A stretch of DNA of 64,000 nt, taken from Culex pipiens pallens. Taxonomy: Eukaryota > Arthropoda > Insecta > Diptera > Culicidae. Both the position numbers and the translations under genes were made by a program. Under the pieces are notes generated by a model. That model was given only the letters and a program-made list of their open reading frames with translations. It was not told the origin of the DNA and ran no database searches. The stretch's first letter is position 1. Each line of letters starts with the position of its first letter. Shown in pieces: positions 1 to 11,460 of this stretch. The stretch is from assembly GCF_016801865.2 (NCBI RefSeq), contig NC_068939.1:45594999-45658998 (forward strand), read 5' to 3'.

Positions 1-1281
1 GTTTAATTTAAATTGAAATAATATAATGTATTAAAGGTCAAACATTCAGACATGAAATATTTTGAGCTTAACACAGTTTGATAACAAATAAAATGTTGGC
101 TAAATTTCATGAGTTTGAAATTATTTAATGAGGTTATGATGGTATGGTGATGAATGCCCGAACAAAGGATTTAATACTTAGAATGTGTAAAAAGGTTGGA
201 ATCTCGTTTTAGAGGATCAAAAAGCTGAAGACACAAAACCCAAAATAAAGGTTCCTCGCCACCTAAAAGCCATAAATTTTCATACAACATTTGATGGAAT
301 TTATTGTTACACCGATAAAAAAAAATGTAAAACACGATAGGAAAAATCACTTCTGAATCTCACTGATATTACCACACTGTTTACAAACAATGATCGTTTC
401 CTAGAAGTTGCGTCTGAAGTTTCGCGTTAGTGAGATCAAAAAATGTAAACTGATATTCTCAGTTGATCAAATTTGATGAAGATTCTTCAATCGCTCATTG
501 TATAATGCAATATTTTTGAAAAGATGATTTTATAGTTATCAGCTCAACTGTTTGTTCACAGCAAAATTACTTAAACGGTAAAAAATAGCTGTCACTTTCA
601 GTTAGGCAAGGAACTTTTCAAGATCTTTGTTTTCAGCAGAAATTGGGGAGAAATATTTTTTAGAGAGCCATAAATACTGAGTTTTGATTGGGTCTAAATG
701 GCATTTTTGAGTGTTTTTCAGAAACGATAGGGTTGTACAATTAAAATTACATTAATTAAAATAAAACAGATCGATTATAGCTACCGAGGTAATTCTAACA
801 AAAGTACATATAAAGACTTTTTTTTAGAATAGTGTACAAGTAAAATTTGTAGCAAATAATATTGACAAGTGCTTACGCACATTCCAACTCAACAGGTAAA
901 GTATTACAGTTATACTTAGCTTGATGTGTATTGTAAGAATAAACCATAGACTTGTTTTCCAGACAAAGCGTGTTTCATGAGGATCGACCCAAGCAGAAGT
1001 TTTGACATCTCGAGCAAACCATTGAAGAGAACGTTTGATACTAAATCAGCTGTCAATTTCCAACGTTGTTTACGGATCCTTTTGGTGCTGAAATTCGTTG
1101 TATTGAATTCAATACAGAATATTTTATAGTGATGATCAATTTTCTTCGAAAATGATCAACGGCTTCACCTTAAGAGAAGGTATCTGAAATTGTTTGGTGA
1201 GTTGCCTCGTTAAGTGTGTGAGTGACAGCTTAACAGTTTCACTGTTCAGCCACATGGTGGCTCTGCTTTCTTGATGATCAA
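1..1281. other. Intergenic, nothing recognised
   Basis: AT-rich DNA with frequent stops in all frames. I see no coding run, RNA gene or clear repeat in it. Confidence 0.5.
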
Positions 1282-1459
1282 CACGCAGAAAAATAAGGCA
1301 TATTTGAATCAACAAAACGTTTTGTTGATTTGAAAATCGTTATTTTGCCTTCCTCACTGAGGTAAGGCTATAATCCTGCTCTAAAATTAAACTTTTTATT
1401 AAAAGCTCGAAAACCCACCTTGATGTATACATATCGACTCAGAATCGAAAACTGAACAA

Positions 1460-1525
1460 ATGTCTGTGTGTATGTGTGTGTGTATGTGTGTGGGTATGTG
1501 TGTGTGTATGTGTGTGTGTATGTGA
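1460..1525. repeat. TG/TGTA-rich microsatellite
   Basis: Alternating TG dinucleotides with TATG interruptions. It lies inside the 1343-3060 element. The copy at 48960-49000 has the complementary CA-rich tract at the corresponding place, so it is part of the family and not a chance microsatellite. Confidence 0.8.
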
Positions 1526-1740
1526 CCAATAATGTCACGCAGTTTTCTCAGCACTGGCTGAACCGATTTTGACCAAACCAGTCGCATTCGACTTGGTTTA
1601 GGGTCCCATACGGTGCTATTGAATTGTTTAAAGTTTCGATAAGTAGTTCAAAAGTTGTGTATAAAAATGTGTTTTCGCATATTTTCGGAAGATGAATAAA
1701 TGGCAGTAAACTGAACCAAACATCATCATGTTATACATCG

Positions 1741-2930
1741 TTATTGAGGTAATTGAAAGACCTTTCCAACGAGTCCACAATTTTGAAGATCTGGCAACCC
1801 TGTCTCGAGTTCTGACCACTTAAGTGATATTTATGTACTTTTTTGAAGCCGGATCTCACTTAAATGTATGTAAACTATGTCTGGATCCATCATCCAACCC
1901 ATCGTTGGTTAGGTAATTGAAAGACCTTTCCAACGAATCTACAACATTGAAGATCTGGCAACCCTGTCTCGAGTTATAACCACTTAAGTGATATATATGT
2001 ACTTTTTTGTAGCCGTATCTCATTAAAATGTATGTAAACAATGTCCGGATCCATCATCCGACCCATCGTTAATGAGGTAATTGAAAGACCTTTCCAACGA
2101 ATCTACAACATTGAAGATCTGGCAACCCTGTCTCGAGTTATAACCACTTAAGTGATATTTATGTACTTTTTTTGTAGCCGGATCTCATTTAAATGTATGT
2201 AAACAATGTCCGGATCCATCATCCGACACATCGTTGGTTAGATAATTGAAAGATCTTTCCAACGAATCTACAACATTGAAGATCTGGCAACCCTGTCTCG
2301 AGTTCTGACCACTTAAGTGATATTTATGTACTTTTTTGAAGCCGGATCTCACTTAAATGTATGTAAACTATGTCTGGATCCATCATCCAACCCATCGTTG
2401 GTTAAAGACCTTTTGAAAGACCTTTCCAACGAATCTACAACATTGAAGATCTGGCAACCCTGTCTCGAGTTATAACCACTTAAGTGATATTTATGTACTT
2501 TTTTGAAGCCGGATCTCATTTAAATGTATGTAAACAATGTCCGGATCCATCATCCGACCCATCGTTGGTTAAAGACCTTTTGAAAGACCTTTCCAACGAA
2601 TCTACAACATTGAAGATCTGGCAACCCTGTCTCGAGTTATAACCACTTAAGTGATATTTATGTACTTTTTTTGTAGCCGGATCTCATTTAAATGTATGTA
2701 AACAATGTCCGGATCCATCATCCGACCCATCGTTGGTTAGGTAATTGAATGTCCTTTCCAACGAATCTACAACATTGAAGATCTGGCAACCCTGTCTCGA
2801 GTTATAACCACTTAAGTGATATTTATGTACTTTTTTTGTAGCCGTATCTCATTAAAATGTATGTAAACAATGTCCGGATCCATCATCCGACCCATCCCTG
2901 TCTCGAGTTCTGACCATTTATAATGCCACT
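1741..2930. repeat. Tandem array, about 165-bp unit, 7 copies plus a partial
   Basis: The marker CTGGCAACCCTGTCTCGAG recurs at 1791, 1955, 2119, 2284, 2451, 2618 and 2783, spacing 164-167 bp, with a truncated unit at about 2895. Units differ by scattered substitutions and by a short variant (AAAGACCTTTTG in place of AGGTAATTG) in the fifth and sixth. The same unit occurs five times, inverted, at 48000-48830. Confidence 0.9.
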
Positions 2931-3287
2931 TATGAGCCCTTGAGTGATATGTGTGTTTTTTTGGATCAATTTTGTGTCCAAACCCATCATATTACATATC
3001 ACCCATTGTTGGAAAAGAGTGAGGAAGGCACCAACCACATAGGTGGATTAAGTTAGTTTTTGTTGAATCAACGCTAAACGTCAAAGCAGCTTTTTCGAAA
3101 CAACAAAAGACTTTTGTGGAATTGAGAAAATCAAGGTTTGTTTCAACGCAAAATTGGCGTTGATTATATTCAACAAAAAATTTGTTGATTCAAACCTCGT
3201 ACAGGCTGATTCTACAAAACATTTTTCTGCGTGAACTTTTGTTGTGCCAATCTTCAGAAGTACGTTATGTCAGTTTATTCTACATTC

Positions 3288-3453
3288 TTACCAAAAATCA
3301 TGATTTTTTGAGTTCCAAATCCCACTTTTCATACGATTTTTTGAGTTCAGGTACTAAAACCATAAAAATGGTTATATGGGTTGAACCAAGGTTGAACTGA
3401 AAAATTCGTATGAAAAGTGGGATTTGGAACTCAAAAAATCATGATTTTTGGTA
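3288..3453. repeat. Inverted repeat, arms about 54 bp
   Basis: The left arm (3288-3341) contains CCAAAAATCATGATTTTTTG and the right arm (3401-3453) is its reverse complement with few mismatches. They are separated by about 60 bp. This is a small foldback or MITE-like hairpin just downstream of the FBXL6-like gene. No target duplication was identified. Confidence 0.7.
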
Positions 3454-3618
3454 AGGGTGTATGGTTCAAAAATAAACAAAAAGCAGCCTTCATTCCATTC
3501 TGTGATGTTTTCAGCCGACACTAACATTCCGAACTTATCTGTAATATTTACATTCACGTAATCACACTCACAGATCGTAATCTCTTCCAAGGAGTCCCCA
3601 GTTATCACACTAGCGCGC

Positions 3619-6346
3619 TTAGGCATCCGGCTTGGGTTGCTTCAGCGTCACGCCCAGATTCTCGCGCAGCTCGGCAATTTCTGTGGGTCCTTGCAGCAGA
3701 CGCTTGACGCCCCGTGGAAGCCCCCGACAGGAGGACAGATTGATCGAGTTGATGTGGGGACAGTTGGTGAGTACCTCCTTGACCGCTTCCAGCGATACCG
3801 ACGAACCGCACAGGTTCAGGTGGCTAGAGAGTTGCGTTGCGGGGTTAGTATTGGGTGGGTTGTTGGGGATTTTGAGGGGATACTTACTTCAACGGGGACT
3901 CGGAACCCTTATCGGCGAGGGCTACGAGGGCCTCATCCAGTGGTTTGGTGGCGTTGGCCCAGGCTAGATCGAACTCGATCAGGCTGTGAGCCCACTTGGA
4001 AGCGATCAACTCCAGTCCGGAACTGGAAAATACATTTACTCGTATTAAATAAGTATGATCCAAAGGTTCCCTATTAAACCTACCCGAGGTCCCGCGTGAT
4101 CGAGCACCCGGAGAGGAAGAGATGCTTGAGGTCCCAGGTGGGTAACCGAATGAGGCTGTCGTGGGTCAACCGCGAGCAACCCCGCACGTCCAGCAGCTTT
4201 AGCTGGGTGCTGGTTTTGAGGATCCGCTGCAGGAACTCGTCGTTGAAGAGGCGCGATTCGTCCGCCAGGGACGCCACCGACAGTTCCTCCAGCTCCGGAA
4301 AGCCTGGAGATTCCATCTGAATAGCAGTTCAAAGGTTAGGGAACAAACCGGACACTGACAGCCGATCGTACGAACCTGTTCCTGGAGCGTTGCAGAGCTC
4401 AGGTTGATGTGGGAGTTGGTTATCCGCAGGACCTTCAGCTTTTGGCAGCCGGACTGCAGCTGCTCGATGTTGAGTATACCGTGCGAGATGGCAATTGTAC
4501 TTACGTTGGACAGATCCAGCAGGGCCAGGTTTGGGCACTGGGTCTATAAAAGGTCAATTTTGTTAGTTTAGTTTCTATTCTCAGCATACTGAGTACTCAC
4601 CGAAAGGGCCTTGACTATCTGAGGGATTCCGCTCAACCGGTTGTGCGCCAGGTAGAGATGCGTTAACCGCTCACCCATCTCCGTAATGGCGTTACACAGC
4701 GAAACCTGGCCAACGGCGGTCTTATTGGCGTTAACTTCGGCCTTTTATTGAAAAATAGTTATCAGAATCTTGTCATATAAGCTAAACTTCAATAACTTAC
4801 ATTAATTGAGCTCAGATCTATTCTCCGTAGGCTCTTGAACTCCTGCACGAGCCACATCAGGTGGTCTGACGTGAGCTGTTTCCAGCCGGTCAACGTGATC
4901 CCTACAAGGTTGGGCGCAGCCAACAGTAGCCTATCGAGGACGCACTGAACGTTGGTGATCTTCCAGTTACCTGTGGGCAAGAACCATAACCTCAATCTCT
5001 CAATCTCTCAATTCTGAAAAGAAACACTTACCAAAGCTGACATCCGTACTGTGTCGTAGCCGGTTATCGATGAGCCACTTCAGCTTGATTTCCGTCTTGA
5101 ACCGATCCTTGGTCCAGTTGCCGAGATCTACCGTGCGCCACAGCGAGGCCACTTGGGAAGCTTTGTGCCAGGCTGAACATACCTTGCCTAACCGAATGAG
5201 CGCTGGAATGTTGCCGTCGTCTTGGATGACGTTTTGGAATATCTGTTGGCCGTAAGAAGTCGAACCTTAGAAGTGATCCTTACTAACATTCCCCAACCAA
5301 CACTCACCATGCAGAGTACATGCTCGGGGATCTGGTCCGCCCAGACGCTCTGATCCTCGGGTCGCTTGTACTCTTCCGAGGCCGCAGCGGCAGCACCGGC
5401 TGCCTTCTCGGTGTTGTTGTTGGTCTTGCGGGATTCCCGGGGCCGACGAACGCGCTTCTCCGGTGTCCCATCGTCACTGTCCCCGTCTCCGGTGGTAAGG
5501 CCTTGCTTGGACTTGCGGGCCCGCTTGCGGCTCGCTCTCTTTGGTTGTTGTACTATCGCATCAGATGCCTTCTTTATACACAGCTTAATGCCGATCTTGT
5601 TTTCACTGATCTGGAAGTTAGATTGAAATGGAATTTATTGCAACGAGAGTGCAAAAATGTGAGAATGAATCTAATTGTCATTACATTATTCACAGAAGAG
5701 CCTTATTATGGCGCGTCCTTTCATTGCATAACTCTTTCTAACACACTTCTTCACTCACCTCACTTTGATACATGGCGACCATTGCGCGCCGCTTCGGCCG
5801 GCCTCTCGATTTGTTCATCTTTCGGTCAAGATCCCTCATTGTGGTTGGTTTACCACCAGTACCGGCACCCTTCGACAGCAGACTTCCGTTCGAGACGGGT
5901 GCAATGTGAATCCTCTGGCCGGTGGTCGCAACCAGCGGTGATGTGCTACCTTCTGGGTTTTCCGAACCCAGTACCGGTATACTGCTGGAATCGGTATTGT
6001 GGAGGGCTTCCGGCTGAGATCCCTCGTCTGTCGAACCATTGTCCGAACAGCTGTTGTTCTGCAGCTCCTTGGCAATGTTCTCGATGGATTCTTCTGGAGG
6101 GTCTTCGTTGCCGCCACCACCTGGTGGAGGGGACATAAGACTATTGCTGTCCTGAGAGGACTGGGACTGTTCTTCGTGGAGGTTTCCCGGATGGATTATG
6201 TTGGCCAGATCGTCATCGTCGTCATTATTGTTGTTGTGATGATGGTGGTGGCGATGATGTAAGGTGCGTTCCTCGTCCGGTGACGTCGGAATCACCGAAT
6301 CGTTCCGCAGCTCCGGAGCGATACTGCTTTCGGTAAGCGTTTCCAT
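3619..6346 (-). CDS. Fbl6: F-box/leucine-rich-repeat protein, FBXL6 type
   Basis: Predicted substrate adaptor of an SCF (Skp1-cullin-F-box) ubiquitin ligase. Exons in transcript order: 6346-5759, 5610-5308, 5242-5032, 4970-4801, 4741-4601, 4545-4376, 4316-4084, 4022-3888, 3823-3619; all introns are GT-AG and phases agree except in exon 6. Length is about 717 residues. Residues 1-196 are acidic and low-complexity, with His, Asn and Asp runs; exon 2 has a basic nuclear-type patch (KRASRKRARKSK); the F-box spans about 285-340 (WADQIPEHVLCM, then LIRLGKVCSAWHKAS, LWRTVDL); the rest is leucine-rich repeats such as LKLLDVRGCSRLTHDSLI. The C-terminus ends KQPKPDA. The start is the first ATG after an in-frame GTG-only stretch. 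Exon 6 (170 nt) has 2 nt too many: the first part reads TQCPNLALLDLSN and the second continues in another frame as LNIEQLQSGCQKLKVLRI. FBXL6 identity rests on remembered family similarity. Confidence 0.85.
4460..4506 (-). other. Exon 6 frame disruption or possible 47-nt intron
   Basis: On the minus strand the frame of the first half of exon 6 is broken at GTAAGTGTAC (plus-strand ACAC at 4499-4502), as if one GT were extra. Alternatively GTAAGT is a perfect splice donor at 4506, and an AG at 4461-4460 would remove 47 nt and restore frame exactly. The latter would delete about 15 residues of a leucine-rich repeat and would be a very short intron with no pyrimidine tract. I favour a 2-nt insertion or assembly error. 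Confidence 0.6.
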
Positions 6347-7611
6347 ATTTCGACAGGTTTTTCTCTTCGCACAGGCAAGATAATTGGCGGTTGTCACGAC
6401 TCTTCACCGTAGTTCGCTTCTTCAACCGAATATAACCCGCTTCAGTGTACGACTACTCTGTACATTTTAACTTCTTCTCTTTTCAGAAACGAAAAAAATC
6501 TCTCCAAGACGAAAAGTAAAACGGTAATCGCCCGTTCCCGATTGAGGAATTTGCAAGGCTGCAAAAACTATCTTTTCATTGATTTAGCAGCAAAGGTCCG
6601 ATGTATTAGTTGATGTCCAAAAACAGTGTATGCCTACATTTTTTAAAATATTTTTTCACTCTCTTCTTGCACTAGCCACGCTGCGTCTGTATGGTGGTCC
6701 TATGTTTTCATTAACAACATACACATGCACACGTGTTCGGTTTCTTCACACTTTAATCACACTTCTCCAGAGGAGTGCGGCCACCACGGTTGGTCGCCCC
6801 TGTCCATGTGTTGGTGTTCGCACTTGAGACCATTAATAACCTTTTGTATTGACAAAAAATCTTTTCAAAGCGACGAAAATCGTAACTTCTGCTTTCAAAT
6901 CTTCAGCAAAACACTTTTCCCCAACGTAACGCACACTCCAATCGCCACCCCCGCACAGTAAACAAACAATCGCACTTGTTTGCGTCGTCAAACCTGTCAA
7001 CATAAGCCAAATCCTGTTTATAGACAATTGCCAGTTGGACACAGATTTCTACTTTTCACACTCTCAAACGGAAGAATGGTGCGTTCCTGCACGCACACAA
7101 GCGCACCCCATTATCTGTCCTCTCACCCACACAAGTGCCAAACTTCTCCACTAATGTCATAAATTGTAAACAAGAAAATTTTCTGACAGCTTTAAAGCAA
7201 CAAAATTGTCAATTTTAACAACCGCCACTAGCTAATTTCAACCACCTTCAACCCCAAATGTCACTTTGTAACGAGTTCCGATAGGAAATCTCACTTCAAG
7301 CCGCTTTTGCAAACACTTTTTGCGCAATTTGCACTAACCATGGGCTTAACTGCCTATCACTTATGACTTGCACACAAACTGAATGAATAAAAAGGGGAAA
7401 AAGAGTGAGAATGAAGTGAGAAGCGATTCAATGGGGACAGGTACAAATACAGTTGGACGGGTTGTGCAACTGATTGCGAGAGTGGCTGACGAGATTCACT
7501 TATGCTTAAAAAAATATTTTTGCAAGAAAAAAGGGTGGATATTGAAAATAACGCTATCAAATTTTCAAAAAAAAAATGTTGGTATCAAATTAAAAAAATG
7601 ATACAGTATGT
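6347..7611. other. 5' flank of the FBXL6-like gene, no gene seen
   Basis: The first few hundred bases are moderately GC-rich, with many short stop-limited frames, and probably include the 5' UTR and promoter. No convincing TATA or initiator was identified. From about 7180 onward it is AT-rich. Confidence 0.4.
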
Positions 7612-9094
7612 AAAAAAGTATTTACACCCCTTGGGCACAATACACATTTCATAATGAAACATGTTAACAATTTAAAGTTTGACAGGAACCTAGTACTACG
7701 TTTTGTTCAGAAACTCATGCCAAACATTTTGCTACAAAAAGCTCATGAAAAGATGATTTCTATAAAAAGTTATATAACCAATACTATTACAAAAATTAAA
7801 AAAGGTGCAAAAAAAGCTTGTACACCTTTCGAAAAATTAACATAAATAAAGTTATTTGTTGACAAATCACCATAAATCCAGTCTCTCAACTCCAAATAGG
7901 CATTCTTGACTGATTAAAAAAATAATTTGGATTGAATATAAAGTTTACTAACTACTTAGTATAAAAGTTTATATAACTCTGTAAATTCTATATGAAACTT
8001 ATCCCAACTGAATTTTGCAAACTTTTAATTTAACTAAATGACAATATATTACCATAGAATTGCTAAATAAACATTTTGGAGTGGGAATAACACCGTTTTG
8101 GGGTTCTTTATATCGATAGAATAGATTTTTCGTTGGGATTTCGTACCAACCCGGAATTACGTCGTCAGAAAATCCGCCGGCATCCGAATCGGTGCACGAT
8201 TCACAAGTCAACCTATGTGGAATCGGAAATGGCATAAAATTTCCGATCTTTTGATACTCAAACATCTAGGGTTTCTATAAAACCCACGTTTTTAAATAGT
8301 TGGGCAAAAAGGTAAAAACGTTTTTGTGGTTTCGTTTGAGCAACCTGCCAAAAATGTATGGAATTTCGCAATTTTTGTTCTCGTGGATGAAACTTACTGT
8401 TTTCTCAGGTATTTAAAAACGTGGGTTTAAAGAAAACCTAGATGTATGGGTATCAAAAGATCGGAAATTTTATGCCCTTTCCGATGGCATAAAGGTTGAC
8501 TTGTGAATCGTGGACCGGTTCGGATGCCGGCGGATTTTCTGACGACGTAATTCCGGGTTGGTACGAAATCCCAACGAAAAATCTATTCTATCGATATAAA
8601 GAACCCCAAAACGGTGTTATTCCCACTCCAAAATGTTTATTTAGCAATTCTATGGTAATATATTGTCATTTAGTTAATTTAAAAGTTTGAAAAATTCAGT
8701 TTGGATAAGTTTTATATAGAATTTACAGAGTTATATAAACTTTTATGCTAAGTAGTTAGTAAACCTTATATTCAATTCAAAATATTTTTTTAATCAGTCA
8801 AGGATGCCTATTTGGAGTTGGGAGACTGGATTTATGGTGATTTGTCAACAAATAACTTTATTTATGTTAATTTTTCAAAAGGTGTACAAACTATTTTTGC
8901 ACCTTTTTGATTTTTGTGAAAGTATTTGTTATATCACTTTCTAAAGAAATCATCTTTTCATGAGCTTTTTGTAGCAAAATGCTCGGCATGAGTTTCTGAA
9001 CAAAACGTAGTACTACATTTCTGTCAAACTTTAAATTGTTTACATGTTTCATCACAAAATGTGCATAGTGCCCAAGGGGTGTAAATACTTTTTT
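7612..9094. mobile_element. Giant foldback element, arms about 690 bp
   Basis: The left arm (7612 to about 8298) and right arm (about 8410-9094) are near-complete reverse complements around a spacer of about 110 bp. The tips read AAAAAAGTATTTACACCCC and its complement. Both arms hold an open frame reading outward with almost identical protein (GWYEIPTKNLFYRYKEPQNG in each), which I attribute to low arm divergence. No transposase is present. The right tip abuts the next element directly. Confidence 0.85.
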
Positions 9095-10361
9095 GCCTTT
9101 CTTACAAAAGAAAGGTTTAAGGTTTGCTTTTGGAAAAACGCTTTTTTCAGAAATCTAAAAAAAATCGTGCACGGCGAGGATTTGTCCCAGGAAAAAATCC
9201 TATTACTAAATTGAAGGTTTAGATGCGCTCTTTCGATTGAATTTTGGCCCGAAACCCGGAACTCAAAGTCTGATTTTTGAGAGCTCTTTTTCTGAAATAC
9301 ATGGCCGATGTCTGTATCCGCTCTTAAAAATTTGTGTCTTCCATCACTGGAAAACCGCTCGTAAAACCCACAATTTTTAAAAGCCAGATCTGTAGCCGTG
9401 GGGTCGGAGACGAACATTTTATTTTTCGATTCACAATTTTCGACCAGTAAATGTGGTCAAAGCCATTTTTAGAGGTATTTTTTGGACTATTTTACAGATA
9501 ACACTATCAAATTTAAAGAATTCAGTTTCAAACAAAAAGCCTTTCGAAAACATGCGCCATAAACTGTTTGGTCAAAGCCATTTTTAGAGGTATTTTTTGG
9601 ACTATTTTACAGATAACACTATCAAATTTAAAGAATTCAGTTTCAAACAAAAAGCCTTTCGAAAACATGCGCCATAAACTGTTTGGTCAAAGCCATTTTT
9701 AGAGGTATTTTTTGGACTATTTTACAGATAACACTATCAAATTTAAAGAATTCAGTTTCAAACAAAAAGCCATTCGAAAACATGCGCCATAAACTGTTTG
9801 GGCCCAAAATTTGAAGCTTTTCCAAAATGTTTTTCCAGAGATATAGCGATTTTAGTGTTTTTCGTCTTATTTTTACCCTATTTTTTCCTATTAAATTTTT
9901 GGATTTATACAAAATCATATACTGAACTTCAAATTCGAAGTCCCGGCCCGTTCTCGCTCGAAAGCTCGACAAGTCGTCAAGTCGAAGCTTCAACGCCAGC
10001 GCTTTTACGCTTGCGCATTTTACGCTGCGCGTGAAAGTGTTCTTTCTGGCTTCTCATAATTGATTGACAAAGTGCAATAGCGATACATATTTTTTTAAGT
10101 TAATCATAGAATAACATTATAGACTGAGTACCCTTTATTATTTTGCTAATAATGTCAATCCAATATGATTTTCTTAATTAAATTTAAATGTCTTGCGACA
10201 AATAATGTACCTCTGAAATTAAAAAAAAAATGGCATTCGAGGTTTAGCCTTAAAAGATTCGAAGCTTTAGGTAAAATTCTCACTGGATGGTATCATTATG
10301 TTTTTGAAAAAATAATTGCACCAATATATTTCTCGGAGTTTCATCATTTTGTAAGAAAGGC
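9095..10361. mobile_element. TIR element with internal minisatellite
   Basis: GCCTTTCTTACAAA at 9095-9108 is matched by TTTGTAAGAAAGGC at 10348-10361. The left tip is itself a small palindrome (TTTCTTACAAAAGAAA). The interior is AT-rich with no credible coding sequence. It starts at the base after the foldback at 7612-9094 ends. The pairing of these ends into one element is inference. Confidence 0.45.
9455..9800. repeat. Tandem repeat, 3 copies of about 115 bp
   Basis: GTCAAAGCCATTTTTAGAGG begins copies at 9455, 9571 and 9686. The copies are nearly identical (one visible change, CCTTTCG to CCATTCG, in the third). This points to recent duplication inside the surrounding TIR element. Confidence 0.9.
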
Positions 10362-11460
10362 TCTATTTCACCTCTGGTGATATTAAATCCGGTTTTTACG
10401 TACTGTATTTATTCAATTCAATTAAATTCAGTCCAAATCTATCAGTTTGAAACAACAACATGAAATTTCAATGATATTCTAAACATTCATTAAAATTTGT
10501 TTTTGCAATCAAATTGTGAAATGCTATATTTTATAAAAAACAGGATAATTAAGCTTATGAGGGGACATCCATAAACCACGATGACACTTTTTTTGAATTT
10601 CGATTATCTGAATTTTGAATGTTTTACTTCGGTTAACCCAAACAAAAAAACTAAAAAAATGCTTCAACAAACAACATGTAAAAAAATATGTTTTAATTGA
10701 TGCATTATGAATTAAGATTTTAATAATATTTAAAAACAAAAATTTAGCCGATTTGGGATAATGAGCTTGGGGATTTATAAATAGAAGACGAAATACTATC
10801 TTATATTTAATATAATGATTTTTTTTTGAAAAATGGAAAAACTCTGTGAATTTCATATTTTTTTTTAAATCAAATTTCAGAATCTGTTTAACAGAAGGAA
10901 TTTTGAACCCACAATAAGCAATAAGGGTTTGTTATAGAACTTGATTGAACCAGTCATTCATTGTTCATTGTTTGTGTAAAAAATGTTTAACGTTTATTTT
11001 TGCATTAAAATAAAAAAAAAAAACGCATGAGCAATTTTCAATCAAAACCTATTTTTTATTAACTTTAATTCACAAAAACTCAATTTTAAAAAATTCCTAA
11101 TATTTTTATTATCGAGATTTTTTATATGTTTTAGTTAAAAAAATCCCGCAACATTTCAGCCATAGAGAAGTATGGTTAAGAATTTGCGGCCAAATTTGAG
11201 TTATTTGAGTCCATTTTCTAATGTCGATATCTCAGCAACTAATGGTCCGATTTCAATATTAAAATATGAAACATTCGTGATATTTTCCGATCTCTTCGAA
11301 AACAATATTTCCAAAAAAGTTTCCATGGATAGTCCAGTACGTAATAAGATGTTCAAATAGTAAAAATCAGCCAAACATAAGAGAATGTCCTCTATGATGT
11401 GATTTATGCCCATTATGCCTCCAACACTAACATTTTCACTCTCGCCTAATTCTCTTGCTC
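10362..11460. other. AT-rich intergenic DNA with transposon fragments
   Basis: No coding sequence. A MITE-end fragment (ACATCCATAAACCACG, 10564-10579) resembles the tips of the element at 49127-49247. The segment 11170-11350 has no recognisable product. Confidence 0.4.

Larger units (their letters stand above)
1343..3060. mobile_element. TIR-bounded element carrying a 165-bp satellite, copy 1
   Basis: The ends carry GCCTTCCTCACT (1347-1358) and its complement AGTGAGGAAGGC (3018-3029). The left end continues into a (TG)n-rich stretch and the right end into CCACATAGGTGGATTAAG. The same two ends, in the opposite orientation, bound 47874-49115. The interior is mostly a tandem array. No transposase frame is visible, so it must be mobilised in trans if mobile at all. 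The superfamily is not assigned. Confidence 0.6.
1282..3233. mobile_element. TIR element interrupted by a second insertion
   Basis: CACGCAGAAAAAT at 1282-1294 is matched by its complement ATTTTTCTGCGTG at 3221-3233. Inside the left end is a 24-bp perfect palindrome (1307-1330) built on TCAACAAAA/TTTTGTTGA. The right end has related sequence plus a segment (about 3195-3225) that recurs near 38737-38770. Between the ends sits a different element at 1343-3060. I infer a non-autonomous DNA transposon or foldback element; no transposase is present. Confidence 0.45.

Noticed and set aside
5320..6138. 272-codon plus-strand open stretch across exons 1-2 of the FBXL6-like gene
   Set aside because: It overlaps the true minus-strand exons, has no motif, and crosses a real intron.
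7999..8690. Matching frames in the two arms of the foldback (88 and 64 codons)
   Set aside because: Identity follows from the inverted repeat itself; no recognisable domain and no start or splice support.
9052..9417. 121-codon minus-strand open stretch
   Set aside because: It crosses the border between two transposable elements and shows no protein motif.
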